Below, piece by piece: positions 7,683-17,340 of a DNA stretch of 33,745 nucleotides (position 1 is its first letter; every line of letters begins with the position of its first letter). The notes beneath the pieces are model-generated. The model searched no databases. It was not told where the DNA came from and saw nothing but the letters and a program-made list of their open reading frames with translations. Made by a program: the position numbers and the translations under genes. The stretch is from Methylomonas rivi (GTDB taxonomy: Bacteria; Pseudomonadota; Gammaproteobacteria; Methylococcales; Methylomonadaceae): NCBI RefSeq assembly GCF_024505165.1, contig NZ_JANIBK010000034.1:1-33745 (forward strand), given 5' to 3'.

Positions 7683-8611
7683 ACCGCCACCTCTACCCGA
7701 TTGCGACCGTTGCGTTTTGCGTTATAAAGAGCTCCATCCGCGGCCTTGGTAACGTCGGGACCGCTGTGATACTGCCCCGTATAGGTGGCCACGCCCAAAC
7801 TCATGCTGACCCTATCGCTCGCATTGGAGCCGGCATGGGGAATATGCCGCTCAAAAACCGCCCACCTGATCATCTCGGCTACCGTGCGGGCGCCTTGCAG
7901 ATTGGTTTCCGGCAAAATCACCGTGAATTCTTCGCCGCCATAGCGGCAGGCCAAGTCGATCGGACGCTTCACCTGTGCCGCTATTATACGGCCGACTTGG
8001 CTTAAGCATTCATCGCCCGCCGGGTGGCCGTAACAATCGTTGAATAGTTTAAAATAATCCACGTCGCCCATAATCACCGACAAAGGGGATTTGCTGCGTT
8101 TGGCCCAGGCAAACTGTCTTTCCAGGGTATTGTCGAAATTCCGTCGGTTGGCCAGACCGGTTAATTGATCGAACAGCGAGATGCGTTCCAGCTCCAAATT
8201 GGCATTTTGCAGCGCTGTTTGCGTATTGAACAGCTTTTGCCGCATCAGGTAAATGCGTTCCATCGCAATCACCGTCAATTGTAAGCGCAATGGGTTGAGC
8301 GGCTTCAACAGGTATGCATCGCCGCCGGCCAAAATACCGTCGGCAAACGAATCGTCATCGCTGTGAGTGGTGAGAAAAATAATCGGAAACCAGTCGTCTT
8401 TTTTGATTTCCCGAATCGCTTTAGTGGCTTCGATGCCGTTGATGGACGGCATCTCAACATCCATAAGTATCAAGTCCACGGCGTGATCCGCCACGAACTG
8501 CAGACAATCCGCGCCATTTTCGGCATAGGCAACTTCATGCCCCAACGATTTAAGGCATTCGGCCACCAACATCCTGATGGTTTTGCTGTCATCCACAACC
8601 AAAATTTTCAT
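7679..8611 (-). CDS. Response regulator with diguanylate cyclase output (REC-GGDEF)
   Basis: An N-terminal receiver domain (residues 1-120) has the acidic pair DD at 7-8, phosphoacceptor Asp51 in LILMDVEMP and a conserved KP near 103. A GGDEF domain follows with DQLTGLANRR and an active-site GGEEF at 225-229. RPID at 216-219, five residues before it, matches the inhibitory I-site. The protein should make cyclic di-GMP when phosphorylated and be feedback inhibited. No histidine kinase is adjacent. It is the first gene of the unit that ends in mptG. Confidence 0.93.
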   Translation of the reverse strand: MKILVVDDSKTIRMLVAECLKSLGHEVAYAENGADCLQFVADHAVDLILMDVEMPSINGIEATKAIREIKKDDWFPIIFLTTHSDDDSFADGILAGGDAYLLKPLNPLRLQLTVIAMERIYLMRQKLFNTQTALQNANLELERISLFDQLTGLANRRNFDNTLERQFAWAKRSKSPLSVIMGDVDYFKLFNDCYGHPAGDECLSQVGRIIAAQVKRPIDLACRYGGEEFTVILPETNLQGARTVAEMIRWAVFERHIPHAGSNASDRVSMSLGVATYTGQYHSGPDVTKAADGALYNAKRNGRNRVEVAV

Positions 8612-8769
8612 GTTTAATAATTTTCCATTCCGTTAAACCAATTCTCATCTAAAATTTTTGCCGATTTAGAAAACGATTGATAAAAGCAATCCAATCCCCT
8701 ATTCTCAAAGTAAGAAGAAGAAAGCATAGCAAACTAATCGACTCATGCCCGACCCTATAAGGAGCTATC

Positions 8770-10323
8770 ATGAAAATTGGCGTACCCAAAGAAATCCACG
8801 AAGGTGAAAAGCGCGTTGCCACCACGCCCGAAGCCGCCGATAAAATTATCAAACTCGGCTTTGAAATGTGTATCGAAAGCGGCGCCGGGTTATCGGCCAA
8901 TATCAGCGACGAGGCCTATCGGGAAGCGGGCGTAACCATCCTGCCGGATGCGAAATCCGTTTGGAAGGAAGCCGATATTATTATGAAGGTCAGAGCGCCG
9001 GAGCGCCACCCGGAATTGGCGATCGATGAAGTGGAATTCATGCACGAAGGCCAGCATCTGATCAGCTTCATCTGGCCGGCCCAAAACGAAAACCTGATGC
9101 GGCAATTGGCGGCGAAAAACGTCACGGTGTTGGCCATGGACAGCATACCGCGGATGTCGCGCGCGCAAAAAATGGATGCTTTAAGCTCGATGGCCAATAT
9201 CGCCGGTTACCGGGCAATCGTCGAAGCCGCCCAGCATTTCGGCCGCTTTTTTACCGGCCAAATCACCGCGGCCGGCAAGGTTCCGCCGGCCAAGGTTTTG
9301 GTGATCGGCGCCGGCGTGGCCGGTCTGGCCGCCATCGGTGCCGCCAAAAGCATGGGCGCCATCGTTCGCGCCTTCGATACCCGCCCGGAAGTGAAAGAGC
9401 AAATCGAAAGCATGGACGCCGAATTCCTGATGCTGGACTTCCAGGAAGACGGCTCGGGCAGCGGCGGCTACGCCAAAACCATGTCCAAGGAGTTTATCGA
9501 AGCGGAAATGGCTTTGTTCGCCCGCCAAGCCATGGAAGTGGACATTATCATTACCACCGCGCTGATTCCCGGCAAACCCGCACCGGAACTGATTACCGCC
9601 GGCATGGTGAAATCCATGAAGCCCGGCAGCGTCATCGTCGACTTGGCCGCCGAGCAAGGCGGCAACTGCGCATTGACCGAAAAAGACCAAATCGTGGTGA
9701 AGCACGATGTCACCATCATCGGCTATACCAATCTCCCCAGCCGGCTGGCCAATCAATCCAGCCAGTTATATGCCACCAACTTGCGCCACTTGCTGACCGA
9801 CCTATGCCCAAGCAAGGACGGCGTACTCAACGTCAATATGGAGGATGAAGTCATACGCGGCGCCACCGTAATCAAGGAAGGCGCCATCACCTGGCCGCCG
9901 CCCCCACCCAAATTGACCGGTTCCCACAAGCCGCTGACCGAAGCGCCGGCGGTTGAAGTCAAAACCGCAAAACCGAAATCCTTGCTGTCGCAGGTGCTGC
10001 CGATATTGCTGGCCGGCGCGGCGATGTTCGGCATCGGCGCCGTGGCGCCGCATTCGTTTCTGGAACACTTTACCGTCTTCGTGCTGGCCTGTTTTATCGG
10101 CTACCAGGTGATCTGGAACGTGTCGGCCTCCCTGCATACGCCCTTGATGAGCGTCACCAACGCCATCAGCGGCATCATCGTCATCGGCGCATTGCTGCAA
10201 GTATCGACACCCGACAATTTGGTCATCACCGTCCTGTCCGGGGTGGCGATCCTGATTGCCGCCATCAACATCGCCGGCGGCTTTCTGGTCACCCGCCGCA
10301 TGCTCGAAATGTTCAGAAAATAA
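8770..10323 (+). CDS. pntA: NAD(P) transhydrogenase subunit alpha
   Basis: PntA binds NAD(H) and with PntB couples hydride transfer to NADP+ to proton flow across the inner membrane. The N-terminus ([21 protein letters not shown]) is the alanine dehydrogenase/PNT domain; [20 protein letters not shown] is the NAD-binding Rossmann loop near residues 178-197. The C-terminal part from about residue 400 carries four hydrophobic helices, so this is the full-length fused form (517 residues, close to E. coli PntA). A GGAG ribosome binding site precedes the ATG. pntB follows after 12 bases. In methanotrophs this complex can supply NADPH for biosynthesis. Confidence 0.97.
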   Translation: MKIGVPKEIHEGEKRVATTPEAADKIIKLGFEMCIESGAGLSANISDEAYREAGVTILPDAKSVWKEADIIMKVRAPERHPELAIDEVEFMHEGQHLISFIWPAQNENLMRQLAAKNVTVLAMDSIPRMSRAQKMDALSSMANIAGYRAIVEAAQHFGRFFTGQITAAGKVPPAKVLVIGAGVAGLAAIGAAKSMGAIVRAFDTRPEVKEQIESMDAEFLMLDFQEDGSGSGGYAKTMSKEFIEAEMALFARQAMEVDIIITTALIPGKPAPELITAGMVKSMKPGSVIVDLAAEQGGNCALTEKDQIVVKHDVTIIGYTNLPSRLANQSSQLYATNLRHLLTDLCPSKDGVLNVNMEDEVIRGATVIKEGAITWPPPPPKLTGSHKPLTEAPAVEVKTAKPKSLLSQVLPILLAGAAMFGIGAVAPHSFLEHFTVFVLACFIGYQVIWNVSASLHTPLMSVTNAISGIIVIGALLQVSTPDNLVITVLSGVAILIAAINIAGGFLVTRRMLEMFRK

Positions 10324-10335
10324 GGGGAAATACAC

Positions 10336-11772
10336 ATGTCACAAGGCTTAGTCACCATGTCGTACATCGCGGCATCGATTCTGTTCATTTTGAGTTTAAG
10401 CGGCCTCAGCAACCAGGAAACGGCCCGCCGAGGCAACTACTACGGCATGCTGGGCATGGCGATTGCCATACTCGCTACCATAGCCGGCGGCCACGTCACC
10501 GCCTATGCGATCCTGGCCGGCGCCTTGTTGATCGGCGGCTCGATCGGCGCCTTTGCCGCCGCCCGGGTGGAAATGACGCAAATGCCGGAGCTGGTCGCGC
10601 TGATGCACAGCTTGGTTGGTATGGCGGCGGTGCTGGTCGGTTACGCCAGCTTCATGGATCACGGCATCGTGTTGACCGGCGTCGAAGAAACCATACACGA
10701 GCTGGAAATCTATATCGGCATCTTTATCGGCGCGGTGACATTCTCCGGCTCGGTGATCGCCTTCGGCAAGCTTTGCGGCAAAATCACCGGCAAACCGGTG
10801 TTACTCCCCGCCCGCCATTGGTTGAACCTGCTGCTGCTGATCGCCACCGTGATTCTGGGGCAACAATTTTTAGTCAGCAATGAAACCGGCACGCCGATAT
10901 TCGGCAACCACCTATTCGACAACTCCATCTTCAACGGCCCTGTTTTGGCCTTGCTGCTGATGACGGTCATTGCGCTAGTATTCGGCATTCACATGGTCAT
11001 GGCCATCGGCGGCGCCGACATGCCGGTGGTGGTATCGATGCTGAACAGCTATTCCGGATGGGCCGCGGCGGCCACGGGCTTCATGCTCAGCAACGATTTG
11101 CTGATCGTAACCGGCGCACTGGTCGGCAGTAGCGGCGCTATCTTGAGTTACATCATGTGCCGGGCGATGAACCGGCATTTCCTCAGCGTGATTGCAGGCG
11201 GTTTCGGTAGCGTCGGCGGCGGCGCAGCCGCGGAAGTGGAAGGCGAAGTCCAGCCTATCGAAGCCGAGGAAACCGCGCAACTGCTGCGCGACTCCAAAAA
11301 CATCGTCATCATTCCCGGTTACGGCATGGCCGTGGCTCAGGCGCAACATACCGTGAATGAAATCACCAAATTATTGATCGGCCAGGGCAAAAAAGTCCGC
11401 TTTGCCATTCATCCCGTTGCCGGCCGCATGCCGGGCCACATGAATGTGTTATTGGCGGAGGCCAAGGTACCTTACGACATCGTGCTGGAAATGGATGAAA
11501 TCAATGCGGATTTCCCCGACGTCGATGTGTCCATCGTGATTGGCGCCAACGATATCGTCAACCCTTCGGCACTGGACGACCCTAACAGCCCGATTGCCGG
11601 CATGCCGGTGTTGGAATGCTGGAAAAGCGGCACCACGATTGTCATGAAGCGCAGCATGGCGTCCGGTTACGCCGGCGTGGGCAACCCATTGTTCGTCCAC
11701 GAAAATACCCGCATGCTGTTCGGGGACGCCAACGACAGGCTGCAGGCTTTACTCAAGGCTCTGCAAGAATAG
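10336..11772 (+). CDS. pntB: NAD(P) transhydrogenase subunit beta
   Basis: PntB supplies most of the proton channel and the NADP(H)-binding domain. About 300 N-terminal residues form multiple hydrophobic helices; the C-terminal domain has [13 protein letters not shown] (NADP-binding GYGMAV motif), [21 protein letters not shown] and [16 protein letters not shown], all hallmarks of domain III. The length of 478 residues is close to E. coli PntB. AGGGGA precedes the ATG by about seven bases. It is co-transcribed with pntA. Confidence 0.97.
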   Translation: MSQGLVTMSYIAASILFILSLSGLSNQETARRGNYYGMLGMAIAILATIAGGHVTAYAILAGALLIGGSIGAFAAARVEMTQMPELVALMHSLVGMAAVLVGYASFMDHGIVLTGVEETIHELEIYIGIFIGAVTFSGSVIAFGKLCGKITGKPVLLPARHWLNLLLLIATVILGQQFLVSNETGTPIFGNHLFDNSIFNGPVLALLLMTVIALVFGIHMVMAIGGADMPVVVSMLNSYSGWAAAATGFMLSNDLLIVTGALVGSSGAILSYIMCRAMNRHFLSVIAGGFGSVGGGAAAEVEGEVQPIEAEETAQLLRDSKNIVIIPGYGMAVAQAQHTVNEITKLLIGQGKKVRFAIHPVAGRMPGHMNVLLAEAKVPYDIVLEMDEINADFPDVDVSIVIGANDIVNPSALDDPNSPIAGMPVLECWKSGTTIVMKRSMASGYAGVGNPLFVHENTRMLFGDANDRLQALLKALQE

Positions 11773-11829
11773 TTCACGGGGGTGGCACGGGCTTAATACC
11801 CTGTCTCCCATCGGTCAGGAGCATATATC

Positions 11830-12549
11830 ATGGCAAGAAAAATAAATTCGGCGGGTATCGAACTGGTACAAAAGTTTGAAGGTTTAAAATTGGAGGCCTA
11901 TCTGTGTCCGGCCGGAGTGTGGACCATAGGTTACGGCCACACCAAGGGCGTCAAGAAAGGCGACAAGATCACCGAGGCGGAGGCCGACAAACTGTTGGAA
12001 CAAGACTTGGGCCAATGCGGCGAACAAGTCGAGAAATATGTCCGGGTACCCTTGCACGACAACCAGTTCGCGGCCTTGGCCAGTTTCGTGTTCAATGCCG
12101 GCATTGGCAGTTTGTTATCCAGCACCTTGTTGCGCCGCCTCAACAATGGCGACTACGACTGCGTGCCCAGCGAATTGAGCAAATGGGTAAAAGCTTTAAA
12201 CCCCAAAACCGGTAAAAAAGTGGCATTGCCCGGTCTGGTCAAACGCCGGGCGGCGGAAGGCGAATTGTGGCTGGATGCCGATAACGGCGACGACTTTCTC
12301 AATACCCGCGATATGCCGCAGATTGTGCATGCCGACGATTCGCGCACGATTTACAGCGTCGCCGCCCGCGACGGACTGCGCGTTCGTAGCGGCGCCGGCA
12401 CGCAATTCGAGGTTCTAAAATTGTTACCCAAGGATGCGCAGGTTTATGTGCTTAGGGAAAAAGACGGTTGGGCCGCCATCGATGCGGAAGGCGACGGCGC
12501 GATTGACGGCTGGGTTGCCATGGATTTTTTAAATGTGCATCAAACCTAA
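11830..12549 (+). CDS. GH24 lysozyme (endolysin-type) with C-terminal SH3-like domain
   Basis: Residues 1-150 match phage-type lysozymes of glycoside hydrolase family 24: Glu17, Cys26 and Thr32 in FEGLKLEAYLCPAGVWTIGY correspond to the Glu-8aa-Asp/Cys-5aa-Thr catalytic triad. HDNQFAALASFVFNAG and the RRAAEGELW motif are also typical. Residues about 175-239 (YSVAARDGLRVRSGAGTQFEVL and DGWVAMDFL) form a bacterial SH3 domain, likely for wall binding. There is no signal peptide, and no holin, spanin or other phage gene nearby. AGGAG lies before the ATG. It may be a domesticated phage enzyme used in wall turnover or lysis. Confidence 0.9.
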   Translation: MARKINSAGIELVQKFEGLKLEAYLCPAGVWTIGYGHTKGVKKGDKITEAEADKLLEQDLGQCGEQVEKYVRVPLHDNQFAALASFVFNAGIGSLLSSTLLRRLNNGDYDCVPSELSKWVKALNPKTGKKVALPGLVKRRAAEGELWLDADNGDDFLNTRDMPQIVHADDSRTIYSVAARDGLRVRSGAGTQFEVLKLLPKDAQVYVLREKDGWAAIDAEGDGAIDGWVAMDFLNVHQT

Positions 12550-12558
12550 GTCGGGCCG

Positions 12559-12583
12559 GCCGGCAAGCGCCAAGTTTGCCGGC
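12559..12583. terminator. Putative terminator hairpin between convergent genes
   Basis: GCCGGCAA (12559-12566) pairs with TTGCCGGC (12576-12583), and a second GC-rich hairpin (GCCGC/GCGGC) follows just after. The position between convergent stops suits a terminator for the lysozyme gene. No U-tract follows directly. Confidence 0.4.
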
Positions 12584-12607
12584 GCGCCGCTTGCGCGGCA
12601 AGGGCTG

Positions 12608-12793
12608 TCATTTTTTTCGTCCGGTCAAGCCTAATATCAGCATGGCCGACACGACTATCCCCGAATACACCATATTTTCCTTGCTGGCGCCCAACAGATA
12701 GGCTGCCCCTGCACCGATGCCCATGCCTACACCGCTAAATGCCATGCTTCTCATGACCTTGCATAACGAACAATCTTCATTGTAATGTTTCAT
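12608..12793 (-). CDS. Small membrane protein with CxxC, unknown function
   Basis: A 61-residue protein: a short polar N-terminus with CSLC (Cys8, Cys11), then two hydrophobic, glycine-rich segments (about residues 17-34 and 40-57) and a basic end GRKK. It looks like a two-helix membrane hairpin with a possible metal or redox site. It stands alone, 53 bases from the PilZ gene. No strong ribosome binding site is visible. I do not recognise the family. Confidence 0.55.
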   Translation of the reverse strand: MKHYNEDCSLCKVMRSMAFSGVGMGIGAGAAYLLGASKENMVYSGIVVSAMLILGLTGRKK

Positions 12794-12846
12794 GGTTTTT
12801 TCCGGCTCATCGTTTCAGCAACAATATTGCCATTCAATGCGGCTGT

Positions 12847-13443
12847 TTAGAATTCAGGCTTGGCTTTACTTTCCCGCAATTGTTGCCACTGCATGCGCAC
12901 CACATGTTTGATCAACAACTCCTGATCCTCTTCCCGGACATGGGTAAAATCGACGCTGACGGTATACTTTTCAGCTGTGTCCGGCTTTGTATCGCTAGCC
13001 CGGCAACTCACCACACGACCATATACCAAAATCAAAGCCAGGGTAGTCGGCAGGTAAATCTCAATAGCCAAATTTTGTCCTACGTCCAAGGGCTCCGCTT
13101 GATCAAAGGCCAAACCGGAAGCGCTTAAATTGACGTCCTGACAATTTTGGGCGTTGACATTGCAACCCACAAACATAACAGCCTGTGCCACGGCATTCAC
13201 CTTTGCATCCAGGATACGATACAGCTCCAAAAACTCGGGGTTCTGTTTTTCCAAGCGCTGCATGATGCGCAGAGCTTCTTGCGACAATACGTCTAAAGTG
13301 GCCGCCAGCGAAAACTCGCTGCTAATCAGGCCGGTGGATTTCAGCCCCAAACCGGCGGTTGCCTCATCGATTTGTCGATAAGACAAGCTAACCGTATCGT
13401 TTATTCTGAAAAATCGCCGTCTTTCGGGTGTTGCATTAAGCAT
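12847..13443 (-). CDS. PilZ-domain protein
   Basis: The N-terminal ERRRFFRI motif followed much later by DVNLSASGLAF gives the RxxxR and (D/N)xSxxG signature for cyclic di-GMP binding. In this layout a helical segment (residues 40-90) lies between an N-terminal RRRFFR and the beta-barrel, ending near residue 185. It follows motAB closely on the same strand (17 bases after motB), so a role in tuning flagellar motor output in response to c-di-GMP, as for YcgR, is a natural guess. Confidence 0.8.
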   Translation of the reverse strand: MLNATPERRRFFRINDTVSLSYRQIDEATAGLGLKSTGLISSEFSLAATLDVLSQEALRIMQRLEKQNPEFLELYRILDAKVNAVAQAVMFVGCNVNAQNCQDVNLSASGLAFDQAEPLDVGQNLAIEIYLPTTLALILVYGRVVSCRASDTKPDTAEKYTVSVDFTHVREEDQELLIKHVVRMQWQQLRESKAKPEF

Positions 13444-13460
13444 AATAAAAATTCCTGGGC

Positions 13461-14339
13461 TTAAGGTGTTTTGTCTGTAGTGGTATCGGTTTGAATGGTT
13501 TGCACGGTTTGGTTCCGGTCATTCAACAGCGCTTCGTCCTGTGCAATCACAATTTCCACCCGCCGGTTAACGGCACGGTTTTGCGGCGAATCGTTCGGCG
13601 CCAGAGGATGAGTATCGGCATGTCCCTCGATTAAAAACCGGTTGGGATCGATTTGTTGTTTTTCCAGCATGTATTGCGCCACGGTCACGGCACGCGAGGA
13701 CGATAACTCCCAATTGGAGCGGTACATAATGGTTTTAATCGGAATGTCGTCGGTATGGCCGGCCACGATTACCTTGCCTTTCGATTCCGTAACCGATTGA
13801 GTTATTTTATCCATGACCGGTTCGAAACCCGGCTGCAAAACCGCGCTGGCGGAAGAAAACGAACCTTTTTCGTTAATGCGGATCACGATACGGAAACCGT
13901 TGGTTTCCACCGTCACCAAGCCTTGGTCGATTTCCGATTGCAATTCTTTCTTAATTTTATCGGCCTCGGCTTTGATTTCTTCCAGTTTGGCCTCGATGAC
14001 TTTTTGCTTGGCTATCTCCATATCTTCGGGCGTGTCTATTTTTTCCTTTTCCTCCTCCGTGGATTGTCGAATTTCCTCCATGGGCGTCTGCTGCACCTGG
14101 CCCGGGCTGAAGTGCTGTTCGATGATGCTGGTGCCCATCGGAATTTGATCGACCTGCATTTCCCGCTGCACGCCGAAGGCTTCTTTTAAGGAGTCGGCAA
14201 CCTTTTTGAATTTGACCACGTCCATGCTGGCCATGGACAACAGTAAAATAAAAAAGCACATCAACAAGGACATCAGGTCGGCAAAAGTCGCCAACCACAT
14301 CGGCGCCCCAACGGGAGGACATTTCGGACAATCGGACAT
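13461..14339 (-). CDS. motB: Flagellar stator protein MotB/PomB
   Basis: MotB-type stator subunits anchor the ion channel to peptidoglycan. The single N-terminal helix contains the ion-binding Asp21 in PMWLATFADLMSLLMCFFIL. A long charged linker (residues about 85-150) follows, then an OmpA-like peptidoglycan-binding domain with VIVAGHTDDIPI, NWELSSSRAVTVAQYML and NRAVNRRVEIVI. The motif pattern resembles the sodium-type PomB more than E. coli MotB. It starts two bases after the motA stop. Confidence 0.93.
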   Translation of the reverse strand: MSDCPKCPPVGAPMWLATFADLMSLLMCFFILLLSMASMDVVKFKKVADSLKEAFGVQREMQVDQIPMGTSIIEQHFSPGQVQQTPMEEIRQSTEEEKEKIDTPEDMEIAKQKVIEAKLEEIKAEADKIKKELQSEIDQGLVTVETNGFRIVIRINEKGSFSSASAVLQPGFEPVMDKITQSVTESKGKVIVAGHTDDIPIKTIMYRSNWELSSSRAVTVAQYMLEKQQIDPNRFLIEGHADTHPLAPNDSPQNRAVNRRVEIVIAQDEALLNDRNQTVQTIQTDTTTDKTP

Positions 14340-14341
14340 GT

Positions 14342-15094
14342 TTATTCCTCCTGGCGTTTTTTCTCGGCCACATAAGTATTCAGCAAGGTTTTTAAAACCT
14401 TGGGATTGGTGCCTTCCTGCAGATTGGCAATAAAATTCATCACCAACTCTTTATTGGCTTTTTCGTAATTCTGCACGCTGGCCAATTTGTCTATCATCGG
14501 CAACGCGAACACGTTGGCTATCATCGCCCCATACAGCGTGGTCAGCAGAGCAACCGCCATGGCCGGCCCGATCGCCGACGGATCGGACATGTTCGCCAAC
14601 ATCTGCACCAGACCCACTAGCGTGCCTATCATACCCATCGCCGGCGCCAAGTCGGCCACCCCCTTCCACATGCCCTGCCCGACTTCGTTACGGCTTACCA
14701 TCAAATCGATGTCTTGTTGCAGTAAATTTTTGACGAACTCCGGGTTATAGCCGTCTACGCACAAGCGGATGCCTTTTTTCATGAACGGATCGGTCACTTC
14801 TGCCGATTCCAGCGCCAGCAAGCCGTTTTTACGGGCCATATCGGCCAGTGTTACGGCTTCTTCTATTAACACATTAGGGTCGACCTTCTTGTTCATGAAA
14901 GCCCTGCCCACCACGCCAAATGAACGCAGAAAATCGGCGATAGGCAAACGCATCAAGGAAACCCCAAACGTACCGCCGAATACGATCAAAATAGACGGCA
15001 CATCGATGAACAGCATGATGCTGCCGCCGGTCAGAATCGCGGCGGTAATAATCACATTAGCAATTATAAACCCTAGTAAAGTTGCTAAATCCAC
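14342..15094 (-). CDS. motA: Flagellar stator protein MotA/PomA
   Basis: A 250-residue, four-helix protein beginning MDLATLLGFI with FIDVPSILIVFGGTFGVSLM, the typical PomA N-terminus; the last two helices hold DLAPAMGMIGTLVGLVQML and AVALLTTLYGAMIANVFALP, which line the channel with PomB. Length and motifs match PomA, so sodium drive is likely but not proven. The start is GTG, with AGAGAGGTG about seven bases upstream. First gene of a motA-motB-PilZ unit. Confidence 0.93.
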   Translation of the reverse strand: MDLATLLGFIIANVIITAAILTGGSIMLFIDVPSILIVFGGTFGVSLMRLPIADFLRSFGVVGRAFMNKKVDPNVLIEEAVTLADMARKNGLLALESAEVTDPFMKKGIRLCVDGYNPEFVKNLLQQDIDLMVSRNEVGQGMWKGVADLAPAMGMIGTLVGLVQMLANMSDPSAIGPAMAVALLTTLYGAMIANVFALPMIDKLASVQNYEKANKELVMNFIANLQEGTNPKVLKTLLNTYVAEKKRQEE

Positions 15095-15187
15095 TTGTTA
15101 TCACCTCTCTCGTAATACTGTTATTCAAAACCCTATCAGGATAGCCGAATTAACAAGTTTCCGCAGCATTCCTGTCGATCCGCTTGG

Positions 15188-15215
15188 TAAGCCGGCATTG
15201 AAATAGGCCGGCTTA
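15188..15215. repeat. Perfect hairpin in the motA/amylosucrase divergent region
   Basis: TAAGCCGGC (15188-15196) pairs exactly with GCCGGCTTA (15207-15215) over a ten-base loop. It lies in the 260-base divergent gap, 94 bases before motA and 139 before the amylosucrase ATG. It could be an operator, a leader hairpin or a dispersed repeat; no U-tract supports termination. Nothing else is recognised in the gap. Confidence 0.4.
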
Positions 15216-15354
15216 TCTTGTAGGGTAAGCCCAAAGCCAATCTCGATAAAGGGCCTATCGTATATCCGGGCCTGTCGTTTTCCGTATTTAAAGGGATTCA
15301 TGCAGTGCCGCCGATACCGCCGATGCGCGCGTAAACTATTGCTTAAGGAATATC

Positions 15355-17313
15355 ATGTACGAACAAGAATCCCATTCCCTGCTAAATGCCATTCTCGACG
15401 ATCTGAAACCTGAAATCATCCGTCAGGATTTAAGGCATTTTTATACCCGTCTGGGGGCTAACTTCTATGCCATCTATTCCTTGTTCCATATTCTTTACGG
15501 ACATAGGGAGGATTTTCGTACCCAGATGCTGAGCTTGGTGGAAACCATGGCCAAGGGTTACATCAACCGTTCCGCCGAACTGGAAAAAGTCGACATTGAG
15601 CGCGAGCGCGACCACAACTGGTTTTTGTCGCAAAAGTGGGTGGGCATGGCGCTTTACACCAATGGCTTTGCCGATAATTTGGCCGACTTGGCCAGCAAGA
15701 TCCCCTATTTTATGGAATTGGGCATCAATATGGTGCATATCATGCCGATTTTAAAATGCCCCATCGGCAAGAGCGACGGCGGCTATGCCGTCAGCGATTT
15801 CCGCCGAATCGACGAACGTATCGGCAATTTGGACGACTTGGCGCGTATCGCCAAGGACTTTAGAAAACGCGACATTTTGCTGGTATTGGATATTGTGCTC
15901 AACCATACTTCGGACGAACACGAATGGGCGCAAAAAGCCATGCGGGGCGACCAACGCTACCAAGATTATTATTTCACCTTCGACAACCGGGAAATCCCGG
16001 ACATGTTCGAACAAACCATGCCGCAAATCTTCCCGGAAACCGACCCAGGCAATTTCACCTGGAACGAAGACATGCAAAAGTGGGTGATGACGGTATTTCA
16101 CGAGTATCAATGGGATCTGAATTACAGCAACCCGAAAGTCTTTATCGAAATGCTGGACATCATCCTGTTTTGGGCCAATCGGGGCGTTGATGTATTGCGG
16201 CTGGACGCGGTGGCCTTTCTGTGGAAGAAAATCGGCACCCGCTGCCAAAACGAGCGCAATGCGCATTTGATTCTGCAATTGTTAAAAGACTGCTGCCAAG
16301 TGACCGCTCCCGGCGTACTGTTCATCGCCGAGGCCATCGTGGCGCCGGTGGAAGTCATCAAATATTTCGGCGAAGATGCCATCATCGCCAAGGAATGCGA
16401 AATCGCCTATAACGCTACATTCATGGCTTTGCTGTGGGACGGCATTGCCACCCGTAATGCCAAGTTGCTGTATCAGGGCCTGAAAAACCTGCCCAACAAA
16501 CTTGAGCGCGCCACTTGGCTGAACTACGTACGTTGTCACGACGACATAGGCTTCGGCTTTGACGACAACGATGTGCGCGCGGCGGGCTACGAACCCTATG
16601 CGCACCGGCAATTTTTAATCGATTATTTCAGCGGCTGCTTCCAAGCTTCGCCCGCCCGCGGCGAGGTATTCATGCGTGACGAGATCACGGGCGACGCCAG
16701 AATCTGCGGTTCGCTGGCGTCTTTGGCCGGACTGGAGGCCGGTATTGAAAACAACGACCAGGAACTGATCGATACCGCGATCAAGCGCATTGTATTGCTG
16801 CATAGCCTAATCCTGTCTTTCGGCGGCATTCCATTGTTGTACAACGGCGATGCCATAGGGGTAGTCAACGATTACAGTTACCGTGAGGATGAGGGCAAGA
16901 GTGACGATAACCGCTGGATACACCGGCCTAAAATCAATTGGGAACGGGCGGAGTTACGCAAAAAACAGGGCACCGTCGAGTTTGTACTGTTCAATGCCTT
17001 GAAGAAAATGATCGCCATTCGGAAGGAAACCTCGGCCTTTGCCGATTTCAATAACCGGGAGATACTCGATACCGACAACGAACACTTGCTATGTTACATG
17101 CGCTTCGATCACCGGCGCCCTTCCGAACGGGTTTTGGTAGTAGCCAATTTCGACAGCAATCCGCAATACCTTGATCTGGACAGAATCAGCACCCGCGGCA
17201 TTAATCTGCACGGTCAAAAAATCGATATCTACACCGGCGGTAAACCGGCTCAATTCGGTAACCGCATCGTGCTGCCGCCTTATCAATTTTATTGGCTAAG
17301 CACGATAGGCTGA
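15355..17313 (+). CDS. ams: Amylosucrase (GH13)
   Basis: Amylosucrase uses sucrose to extend alpha-1,4-glucan, releasing fructose. The 652-residue length and long helical N-terminus (about 90 residues) match the subfamily. Catalytic residues fall where expected: nucleophile Asp284 in VDVLRLDAVAF, acid/base Glu326 in LFIAEAI and Asp396 in VRCHDDIGFGF, near-identical positions to D286/E328/D393 of the Neisseria enzyme. The N-terminal barrel has GGYAVSDFR and VLDIVLNHTSDEHEWA. In many methanotrophs this gene sits with sucrose-phosphate synthase, phosphatase and fructokinase; here none is adjacent. Confidence 0.93.
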   Translation: MYEQESHSLLNAILDDLKPEIIRQDLRHFYTRLGANFYAIYSLFHILYGHREDFRTQMLSLVETMAKGYINRSAELEKVDIERERDHNWFLSQKWVGMALYTNGFADNLADLASKIPYFMELGINMVHIMPILKCPIGKSDGGYAVSDFRRIDERIGNLDDLARIAKDFRKRDILLVLDIVLNHTSDEHEWAQKAMRGDQRYQDYYFTFDNREIPDMFEQTMPQIFPETDPGNFTWNEDMQKWVMTVFHEYQWDLNYSNPKVFIEMLDIILFWANRGVDVLRLDAVAFLWKKIGTRCQNERNAHLILQLLKDCCQVTAPGVLFIAEAIVAPVEVIKYFGEDAIIAKECEIAYNATFMALLWDGIATRNAKLLYQGLKNLPNKLERATWLNYVRCHDDIGFGFDDNDVRAAGYEPYAHRQFLIDYFSGCFQASPARGEVFMRDEITGDARICGSLASLAGLEAGIENNDQELIDTAIKRIVLLHSLILSFGGIPLLYNGDAIGVVNDYSYREDEGKSDDNRWIHRPKINWERAELRKKQGTVEFVLFNALKKMIAIRKETSAFADFNNREILDTDNEHLLCYMRFDHRRPSERVLVVANFDSNPQYLDLDRISTRGINLHGQKIDIYTGGKPAQFGNRIVLPPYQFYWLSTIG

Positions 17314-17340
17314 AATTGGCGCTCGCAAGCCAAAATCGGT

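Noticed and set aside
9181-9756. 191-codon minus-strand frame inside pntA
   Set aside because: His/Gly/Ala-rich shadow of a high-GC gene; pntA motifs are unambiguous on the plus strand.
11830-12549. Prophage around the lysozyme gene
   Set aside because: No other phage gene, integrase or attachment repeat is seen on either side.
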